A program made the position numbers and the translations under genes. A stretch of DNA of 64,000 bases, from the NCBI RefSeq assembly GCF_964204645.1, contig NC_134025.1, positions 15,532,001 through 15,596,000 of the forward strand. The letters run 5' to 3'. Positions 56,696 through 64,000 of the stretch are shown in pieces (the stretch's first letter is position 1; each line of letters begins with the position of its first letter). This DNA is from Tubulanus polymorphus (lineage: Eukaryota > Nemertea > Palaeonemertea > Tubulaniformes > Tubulanidae). A model generated the notes under the pieces. That model did no database searches, had not been told where the DNA came from, and saw nothing but the letters and a program-made list of their open reading frames with translations.

Positions 56696-56968
56696 TTGCA
56701 ATTTTATACGCTAGAGCTAAGAATTTTCCCGCCAAAAACAGTTTTTCGTAGAATTTTAACAATGTTGACCATGTCATCGACGGAGGTTCGTCATGTATTC
56801 AATCGCATCGATTATACGTCGTTTAAGCCGAGAACCAATGAAACAAATGCTCACATAAAAAAATGTACCGCGATTTTACATGAATTGGCTCAATGCCAAC
56901 TTCATATCGCTGACAAAGGTAAACCAACAAAGCCCAGAGGGTTCAAAGGCAGAAAAACTAAGGGGTAA
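56696..56968 (+). CDS. Small basic ORF of unknown nature
   Basis: An open frame with a likely start at 56763 (MLTMSSTEVRHVFNRIDYTS) runs through NETNAHIKKCTAILHELAQC to a Lys/Arg-rich end (PTKPRGFKGRKTKG). It lies within the extra segment of PLE copy 4 and 100 bases after the CCAAT-containing shared segment. The last codons overlap PLE 3' UTR sequence. No family recognised. Confidence 0.25.
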   Translation: MQFYTLELRIFPPKTVFRRILTMLTMSSTEVRHVFNRIDYTSFKPRTNETNAHIKKCTAILHELAQCQLHIADKGKPTKPRGFKGRKTKG

Positions 56969-57069
56969 TCAGACAAAAACAAAAGGCAAGAACATCGAAG
57001 GGATAATCAAGGAATGAGTGAGGGAGTGAGTGAGTGAAGTGTCAAACGGAGAAAAACAAGCTAACGGGA

Positions 57070-57720
57070 TTAGAATAATGGGGGTACAAGTGAAGCGAGA
57101 AATTTACAGATCAAAATATTGTGAGGAGAAAAACCGTTATTCAAATTATCACATTTATCAATATTTTCAATAATAAGGGCAGATTCCATAATGTGACGTT
57201 TGGTTTTATCGGGACAGGGAAAGATTATAGCGGCATTATCAAAATCAAAAATGTGACTGGTTTCATAAACGTGATTAGCTACTCCATTCTCGGGTTTGAA
57301 ATTTTTTATGTCATTTTTATTTTCTCTGAGGCGCTTGTTCAAATCACGCCCAGTTTCACCAATATATATTTCATTACATACTTTACAAGGTATTTTGTAT
57401 ACAACAATGTTCAAAGGTTCCGTTTTGCAGGAATTGTGAGTTAAGTTATGACTAAGTTTATCATTGTAAATGAAAACGAGCTGTTTGTTAAGGAGATGAA
57501 GGGGGGTTTTTGATTTTTCCAAAAAGGAACAAAAGGTACGACGATGGGCTGTTTCTGAGGGCGCGAAACATGAGAATTACACGGTCTCAAAAGAGAGCTT
57601 TATTCAAAAGGTTGTTAGGATAAGCTAACTAATTAAGGGAATTCCTGATCTGGGTGAGTTCATCATCGAGAAAAAAGGGGGTCGCAAATCCTAAAAGCAC
57701 GAAGAAATAGAATTAGTGAA
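57070..57720 (-). pseudogene. PLE C-terminal coding region with GIY-YIG endonuclease
   Basis: The main run (57522-57070) starts EKSKTPLHLLNKQLVFIYND. It includes VYKIPCKVCNEIYIGETGRD followed by LNKRLREN, the endonuclease motif, then GVANHVYETSHIFDF and KRHIMESALIIENID. Upstream (57720-57523), frames with DPL-like and NKALF remnants are broken. The endonuclease motif here is intact, unlike copy 3; the RT is absent. Confidence 0.82.
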
Positions 57721-58336
57721 ATAGAAATAGAATTAGTTGGCTTTGTTATTGTGGGATTTCTCTCGTCGTCATCACACACGGATATTGTGTATCTTCTCGT
57801 CTAATTATTTGTCTTATTTGTAAGCCCAAAGGTTATCAACACCATGGTATATAATATATCAGTGTCAAATACATAGGTAACAATTTTCTGAGGCCTGAAA
57901 TTATACCCCAATGAAACCTCTTACATCCGGCCTTCCGACTCATCGGTGGAAAAGTGGGTAAATGAGTGGAGAAATAAATTTTTTAGTTGTTCTATTGCTT
58001 TGAAATTTTTACTACATACACTAAGGATATATGGCATACAATTTCAGTTGAAATTGAATAGATCAGTGCATTTTCAGACAGAGTAGTTTATCTGAAACTT
58101 TTTCATGAATTTTTTTCATGGCAGCCATCTTGGAGTATGTGACCTTGACCTCAAGTTCACTTATATCCAAATTATTTATGTCTACTTCGTTGGCCCAAAA
58201 GTTATTAACAACATGCTATATAATTTTTCTGTGTCAGATACCTTGGTAACTATTCTATGAAGCCTCAAATATATCCCTATAAATCCCTAAATTCCCTCCG
58301 GTACAGCAGCGGAGACACTTTGTGGTATAGAAAGGG

Positions 58337-58420
58337 TTAAGATTTAATTTTAATATTCTATTAGTATTAAAATGTTTAACTTTTGTATGTTTGAAACATA
58401 TAATTTAATATGTTAATATT
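58337..58420. repeat. AT-rich tandem array, right remnant
   Basis: TTAAGATTTAATTTTAATATT and TTTGAAACATATAATTTAATA-type units continue directly from the piggyBac edge into AT-rich coding-like sequence. Confidence 0.7.
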
Positions 58421-58711
58421 TCAACTCAATCTATTTTCAATATAGTAATTATTATTCTTCTCATAGTTTTTATGTTTAATTGTTTGATATATTTGATCTA
58501 TTTGATTTTAAATATTTACCCCCACAATAACAATACACTTTTTCTTTAGGATTGAATTTAAGAAAATGCATTATCCAAACAACATTGAATTCCAATATCT
58601 TTAATAGATTTATTATTCACATTAAATTCCAAAATTTTCATTATAAATAATTTGTTTATTATCAAAATTGAAGTAATTCAATTGCCGTTTTTCAATTTTC
58701 AAGTTTATCAT
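58421..58711 (-). pseudogene. AT-rich reading frame with a Cys-x-Cys motif, origin unknown
   Basis: From an ATG at 58711 the minus strand reads INLKIEKRQLNYFNFDNKQI, then with two frame changes SIKDIGIQCCLDNAF and KVYCYCGGKYLKSN, and finally a Lys/Asn/Tyr-rich end. The C-x-C-G-G-x-Y pattern looks like a small zinc-binding motif. The A/T-only codon choice matches copy 1/2 of the other AT-rich frame and differs from the GC-richer segment at 58740-59190. The family is not known to me. No repaired protein is given. Confidence 0.4.
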
Positions 58712-58739
58712 ATCATTATAACCTTAAATAAAGGACCAT

Positions 58740-59200
58740 GGGTCCAGTAGGATCAACCGAGTTAGACATTTTAGTTTTGAGCACAAAAATTGATTTATTC
58801 TTGGATTTGCAATAACGAACAGCTGATAAAGATGAAATCATGGTGCACTTTGTAGCAAGCATGTTCAACTTTGATGATTTACATGGTAATGGGTTTTCCC
58901 TATGAGTGACAAGTACATGGTAGAGAACAGTTCTTGATAATGTCACTAGGAAAGCCCTTCTAGAGGGATTCCCAAGTGATGCCCTTGTGAAGGGCTTTCT
59001 CTGTGATGTCATGAAACTAGGTCAAGCATCGATTAGTAGAATGGGGGAAAAATCCATTGAAATTTTGCACATTTTCTCCCAGCACATCCAAATGGCTTAG
59101 AGCTGATGGTCGAAACTTGCCATATTCAATTCCACCACCTATTTCCCTCCATATGACAAAATATGAGCTGTTTACCTATGTTGATCCTAAAAGTATCAAA
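58740..59200 (-). other. Higher-GC segment inside the AT-rich island
   Basis: An unassigned stretch with open minus frames (WREIGGGIEYGKFRPSALSH near 59130; RESPSQGHHLGI near 58970) of different composition from its flanks. Probably another inserted repeat. Confidence 0.35.
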
Positions 59201-59209
59201 TCATCATTT

Positions 59210-60565
59210 CTTTCATTAAATGGAATTTCAAGAATATTTATTATTTTTTCATCTTAATTTCCTTTATAATTTGAAACTGTATTAAATATTTTAGGATTTT
59301 TAACACCATTATCATTTTAAGTATCTATTAGTTGAGTAATTGAATAGGATTCATTTAATAACATTTAATTAATTAGATAAATACAACCGATTTTATATTG
59401 TCTTCCATACACTCAATTTGTTGCTGAGATGTAATTTTCAACATTAAATAGCAGTGCTTCATCTAGCCAAAAATTGAAGGGCGGTATGCCCCGCCCCTGA
59501 AAATAGCCGCCCTTGTGCCCTTCAGATGTGTCCCATGCTCGCCCTTGTGCCCTCATCACTTGCCCTAGGTCCGCCATCCTGCCCTTGTCAGTCACGAGTA
59601 ATGAGTCAGGGCTTTCAAAATAAGCCGACGCATCCGACTGTTAGTAAGTTTCCTGCGACGGCTATGAAATATCTCGTATGATATCAACGATAGTAGCTCA
59701 TGTGATCAGTGGTTATATTCAAATGTTCTGCAGTCAGTGTGCATCGTGTGAAAACGTGCCTCAGACGCGTGGCCTAGTTTAAGTTTCCAGGAAATTGGCT
59801 GACTTCCAAACTACTGCCAATCATTCTAGCGAATGCCGTTGTAAAGCTGGTAGTGTATATTCGATTGATTGTTTCGTTTAGAACACATCGTGATGCTCTG
59901 GATCTTTTTATCTTGACTATTAGACAAATTTTTTATATACAAGGTGAAAAACTTTCGGTGAACTCACAGAGAGACTCGCACAGACAATTAGTTTGAGTAG
60001 CCTAATAGCAATAATGTGTTCTTAAGCTGACTGCTTACCAATTATCAACAGTTAATTGCCAATCACTAACACTATCAATTTAAATCAATTAATTTGATAT
60101 TTCTATGATTAAAAATATGCCATTTCATGTAGGCCTATACACTATTGCTGGCTCTTTTTCGCTGTATTTGCTACGTGAGATTGCTTTTTTCTGCAATTTT
60201 TTTGTCTGCAACTGGTTTTCCAAATCATCTAGATTAACTTTTGTTCATTGACAGGCATAGGTGTAAGGATGTACTGTGGTCAAGTGTGTCACTCATGGCA
60301 TGATCAGATTTAAACATAGCTTCTAGTCCTCAATCGTAGTAGGGGGTACCTCGATTCTATGCAATAGGGAACATTGCAGTTTGCCCCTAAAACAGACGTG
60401 AGCGCGTTATTATGTGCCCTTGCTCCGATGGAATCACGCACAAAAATGCCCTTATTTGAAATCAGCACCCTGCCCTTTTTTAATGCTAGATGAAGCACTG
60501 AATAGTGAAAATAAGTTATCAGTTTCTTTTATTTCAATTTTCTATTTGGGTTCTAATTCTTTCAT
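59210..60565 (-). pseudogene. AT-rich reading frame, copy 2, split by a hAT-like element
   Basis: Starting at an ATG (60565) it matches copy 1: KIEIKETDNLFSLF, then the hAT insertion (59452-60500), then NYISATN, VYGRQYKIG and YLIN, and later KIFNTVSNYKGN and IINILEIPFNERNDDLILLG. In-frame stops are frequent. The 5' flank ATTTTAATAAAATTTTTGTT is shared with copy 1, so the repeat unit includes DNA before the ATG. Confidence 0.5.
59452..60500. mobile_element. hAT-like non-autonomous element, 5-bp TSD
   Basis: Perfect 16-base terminal inverted repeats CAGTGCTTCATCTAGC (59452-59467) and their complement (60485-60500), flanked by AATAG on both sides (59447-59451, 60501-60505). Copy 1 at about 52437 shows the uninterrupted site (TTCACTATTTAATT). 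No transposase frame. CAGTG ends fit hAT; a 5-base duplication points to the hAT5-like subgroup. Confidence 0.72.
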
Positions 60566-60715
60566 TTATAAAACAAAAATTTTATTAAAATGAATTTTCT
60601 AGATTATTTATATTTTAAAATCTAACTTATATCAATATAAACATTTAATGTTATAAATCTAAATTATTTTGCTAGCACTTTACTCACACTTTTATAATTA
60701 AAATATAGTAATTCA

Positions 60716-60762
60716 CTATGTTTTTAGTAAAGAAATATAATTTCAACAACTAAAAACATAGT
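60716..60762. repeat. Inverted repeat ACTATGTTTTTAGT
   Basis: ACTATGTTTTTAGT and ACTAAAAACATAGT enclose about 19 bases: a 14-bp perfect stem. Confidence 0.75.
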
Positions 60763-60788
60763 AAATCTATATCATATATGAAATCATT

Positions 60789-61065
60789 AGAGTAAGGGGA
60801 ATATCTTGTTTCATATCAGAGGTTGAAAGGTTGGGAATTTAGAAAATATTTAAAATATTACCAATTTCTAATCAAAATTATAACAAAATTTAAAATTTAT
60901 TGATTGCGGAGCGGGCCGCGTAGCGGGACGTGAAGTCATTGATAAATGTCATATTTTGTTCCAATTTTGGTTAAAAATTGGAAAAAAATGTTTAAAAATT
61001 GGTAATATTTTCTAAATTTTCGACCTTTGTCCTCTGGTATTAAACAAGATATTCCCCCTTACTCT
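60789..61065. mobile_element. MITE with 34-bp terminal inverted repeats
   Basis: AGAGTAAGGGGAATATCTTG begins the left arm; the right arm ends AAGATATTCCCCCTTACTCT. Inner AT-rich arms also pair. The centre is strikingly GC-rich (GCGGAGCGGGCCGCGTAGCG). Confidence 0.8.
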
Positions 61066-62754
61066 CAAGTCTGCTGAACACTTGAAATTTTTTCATAAAA
61101 ATCTTCAGAAAGCAAAGAATTTTAGAATCTTTTCCGGCCAATATTTAGAGAGCATATAATGACTAAAATCATTATATATCACCTTTACAATGAAACTTTT
61201 ATTCTTTTAGATTTCTATTTGATTTTCCCACTTTTCATTGGCAATGGGGACAAGAAAGAGTAGAGAATCTCTTCACCATTGCCAGTGACGAGTTATCTCG
61301 TTATTGGTTTTTTCTACTAAAATAGATCAATGTATTGGTTTATCAATGTACAAAAAGTGCTGGCAGCATATAAATTGTATAATGTCAAAAATTAGCCTTG
61401 GCAATGGCGAACGGACCTTAACCACTAGGTGGCAGTGAAAGTGTTAATCATAATTAAGGGTTATTTACGCTTCATGAAACTGGCTCCTGCTCAGTATATC
61501 CAGTGGTTACACCATGAGCTAACAGAAAGTTACTCTCATAACCATTCTATAAAGATGAACACAATTGATCCATTTGACCCATTTCATATGTCAAAGATCC
61601 GTCACAAATTTTAATTTGTAACATTCATTTCATCAATATATCAAATCCATAAGCCACTCAATATAACTCTTTCAGTGCCCGGTCGACTTTCGTCGACAGA
61701 TTATTTCACATCATACAGTGCCCTGTAAACTTTTGTCGTCATTTCTTATAGCAGATTATTTTTAGCTTTTCGTATAGAATTCAGAAACCTGCCGCTAGAT
61801 GGCTTGATTAAATGGCAGCACCCATAAGTTTGTTTTTCTGCTGCGTTTTTGTGGAGTTGCAATTCAAAAAATTAAAAGGCAAGATGCATTTATTTGGTTG
61901 CGGCTCTTGCTATGAAATTAGCTACAAATGACTATAAATAACTTTAAGGTATATTTATTGAAATAGACAATAGGTTCTTACCTACGATACACTTTCCCTG
62001 ACAACAGCGTGAGCTTTAGGAGCACATTTGACGGAAGTGCATGCATGACCAGTTCATTTTTGAAATCCAGTAACTGAAAGGAAACACAAAATCAATGCAT
62101 GGCAGCGATAATGGGTTTCTGCCTCACTGGCTTAAATGTTGCACTGGGAAGCATACAAAGATTTCATCGAAATTATTCTCATCAGTTAATAACGTACGGC
62201 TATTTTGAAGGAGCGCAAGCTTTGGGTCAACACATTATATCCTTAACCCTTAACCTGCCGGCAGCTTTATTGCTAAGTCTTGTGTTTGCCAGATGATTTG
62301 CGTGTTAATGAAATTAACTGATTAAATCCTCATAACTTCCAAACTATTGTATATAGGGCATTGAAACTTCGCAAAGTAGTAGTTTACAGTCATCGCCACG
62401 GAATAGTGCTGAAAGATTAAACTTCCCATTTTTGAAAGAGGGGGTCTACTAGGTGGTGTCACTTTTTGGGGTCCAGTGCAAAAAGACCCCCTAGAGAGTC
62501 AGAATACTCACAATTCATGTTAGATTGTCGATATTCATAACTAAAGACACGCTAGATTACTATATCAATCGTCAAAAAACTTTATTATGCTTCTAATTAC
62601 GGTTTAAATGTTTGAATCTTCATCAAAATCAAAAAGTATCAAATTCATGGGGAGTTTTTAGGTCAAAATTCTTCAAAATATCAAAATGAGAAATTACTTC
62701 CGGGTTTAGTATTGGCCAATTCATGCTTTTTTCATAAAGGACTACCCAAGTCAT
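61066..62754. other. Non-coding stretch
   Basis: GGCAGTGAAAGTGTTAA (61432-61448) and AACTCTTTCAGTGCCC (61669-61684) look like piggyBac-type ends facing away from each other. No gene was supported. Confidence 0.4.
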
Positions 62755-62985
62755 CTGATGAATTATTTTTCCTTTGTATTTAATCGACATAATTTTCATA
62801 CTAGAAACTCTACTACTTTCTATGTACGCTTTTCTAAGACTTCAGCCAAATCAAAGTCTCTTGGTCCCCCTCATGGGTCATGGGTCCCCCTATTATGGAA
62901 TACCCTAAATCTCGACATTATTTCTTTTAGTTCTATTGCTATCTTCAAAAAACGTTTAAAGGATAGGACGTCATCGATAAAATGA
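62755..62985 (+). pseudogene. LINE ORF2 C-terminal tail (CR1-like)
   Basis: HNFHTRNSTTFYVRFSKTSA, GSWVPLLWNTLNLDIISFSS and IAIFKKRLKDRT form the usual LINE tail: Y/H-TR, a W-N-x-L block and an FKK-x-L end, comparable with 5920-6100 but from another family member. Nothing of the RT precedes it. Confidence 0.65.
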
Positions 62986-63638
62986 GGCACGCAGCTGAGC
63001 TCGCCTGTCAATCAACATAATTGGTTTACACTAAAGATACGCTTACTTGAAAAACTATGTAGTGTATCAATCTAGAATTTTCGGCACAATATCCGATGCT
63101 AAATACCTTACTTTAAAGGTTTATTTGGTGTAAATCGGATCAAAAATATTTCTAATATTTTGTTCTTAACTTTTGAAGTGGAAGCCGGAAACGGCATCAA
63201 GGTGTGTATGGCTGTACGTACGGGTACTGGCGCTTTAACAGGCTCAGCATTGATGGTGTATTTATGCGCGAGTAGATGTAATGATTTGTTTTAACCAACC
63301 GCTAAATCGGTGTTCATTACGCATGATTTTAGAAAATGATATTATTCAGAGTATTTGAATATATCTATCAAGATAATTATAATATTCTTAAGACAAGTGA
63401 ATTACTTATGTAGACCTATTTCATTGAGGCGTATCACTCAATCTGAAAAAATATTCCGATCCTGTCACGTGACTTCATGACTGCAACTTGTCGATAGCTT
63501 AGGTTGTCATTCTTCGAACCAAAAACTACTTCAGATTTTTTTTTCCCATAGTACTCAGTTTGCATTTTCTTTTTTTCTAAGTATTTGCTTGTACTATATC
63601 TTTTGTATGATACCATGGTGTTTCGTTCTTTTCTTTTT
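62986..63638. other. Non-coding stretch
   Basis: No gene or repeat recognised. Confidence 0.4.
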
Positions 63639-64000
63639 AGGGTTTTCTGTTTCTTCACGGAAAACCCTATTGAAATCCGCGTGATTATTTTTTTTTCCCT
63701 TTTCCACACAGTTTTTGTTAAAAGAGTAAAGGCTTCCTTACCTTACCGCTGTCGCCGATACAATCCGTATGATATCCTTCAGCTCACTTCAATCTCCAGA
63801 TACTGCATGGGAATTTTGATAAATCCACATTATAAAGGCACGTAAAGCCGTAAACATCGGAAATTTGGCTGCCTTCAATTAGTAGCCATGTTGTGTTTTC
63901 TTTCCGAAATTTCTCTCTTCTTTATGAGGAAGAGCTATCGAATTATTCCCTCTCTTCTCCACAATCAATTTCAAAGACAATTTTATGAATTTATTGCTCA
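63639..64000 (+). repeat. Hairpin-bearing dispersed repeat, partial copy at window edge
   Basis: It starts with AGGGTTTTCTGT, loop, ACGGAAAACCCT (63639-63668), then ATCCGCGTGATTATT, ACCTTACCGCTGT and GCCGTAAACATCG in the order seen at 32123-32360. It continues past the window end. Confidence 0.75.

Larger units (their letters stand above)
55899..57802 (-). mobile_element. Penelope-like element inside the piggyBac (copy 4)
   Basis: It is flanked by the 13-base duplication AATTATTTGTCTT at 55886-55898 and 57803-57815. It runs leftward. The 5' side (57740-57802) carries an inverted version of the PLE 3' terminus (GATATTGTGTATCTTCTCGT), and the 3' side (55899-55925) ends in the GGGATTTCTCTCG motif. 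The 3' UTR appears to contain extra sequence (about 56010-56950) not present in copy 3. Confidence 0.82.
55436..58336 (+). mobile_element. piggyBac-like element, TTAA target duplication
   Basis: TTAA at 55432-55435, CCCTTACAATACTACTACCG at the left end, and ...GGTATAGAAAGGG then TTAA (58337-58340) at the right end. Removing the element restores ATATTTAAGATTTAATTTTA, the unit phrase seen intact at 53644-53663. The left part holds the transposase start (below). The right part has two diverged copies of a block with TATATCCAAATTATTT. A PLE is inserted at 55899-57802. The catalytic domain is missing. Confidence 0.85.

Overview
The window looks like nuclear DNA of an invertebrate animal, probably marine. 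It is AT-rich and has no dense operons or ribosome-binding sites. Short coding blocks are bounded by GT/AG splice signals, and almost everything recognisable is a transposable element (TE) found in metazoans: CR1-like LINEs, Penelope-like elements (PLEs) with GIY-YIG endonuclease domains, a DIRS element, BEL/Pao gag, piggyBac, a THAP/YqaJ DNA transposon, a hAT-like element and many MITE-like repeats. The species cannot be resolved from the sequence alone. No rRNA, tRNA, CRISPR array or bacterial gene was found.

Layout. 0-12 kb: possible host exons on the minus strand (739-1169, 8758-8964, 11058-11154). Among them lie a decayed CR1-like LINE (2032-6432) that interrupts a dispersed repeat, a 5'-truncated PLE (6513-7432) and a LINE reverse transcriptase (RT) scrap. 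12-22 kb: a broken DDE-like transposase gene (15026 to 12782), a TTAA-flanked piggyBac-like remnant (17229-18182), a PLE tail (19650-20110) and a chimeric piggyBac end (20791-21223). 22-27.7 kb: a nearly full-length DIRS element with inverted ends and an internal complementary region. Its gag, RT, RNase H and tyrosine recombinase are all disrupted, and the RT palm is deleted. 27.9-29.8 kb: a three-exon Myb/SANT-like pseudogene. 31-36 kb: one clean exon, a hairpin-bearing dispersed repeat, a 31-bp minisatellite with a 530-bp higher-order period, and a fold-back MITE. 38.6-44.4 kb: two copies of one composite repeat, one split by a solo LTR and the other lying in an intron of a YqaJ-nuclease gene. 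That gene converges on a THAP-DDE transposase gene, an arrangement resembling the ISL2EU group. 45-47.5 kb: BEL/Pao leader and gag. 48-51 kb: LINE scraps and a coiled-coil exon. 52-61 kb: an extremely AT-rich island made of tandem arrays and AT-rich coding-like sequence, invaded by a PLE, by a piggyBac that itself carries another PLE, and by a hAT-like element.

Nothing here forms a working pathway. The value lies in the insertion history. Several insertions can be verified inside the window: TTAA flanks around piggyBac, a 13-bp duplication around a PLE, and a 5-bp duplication around the hAT with a matching empty paralogue. Hammerhead-like ribozyme cores sit at the same place in all four PLE copies. 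The most unusual feature is the AT-rich island. It has two oppositely oriented copies of the same AT-rich reading frame on either side of tandem arrays, and its origin is unknown.
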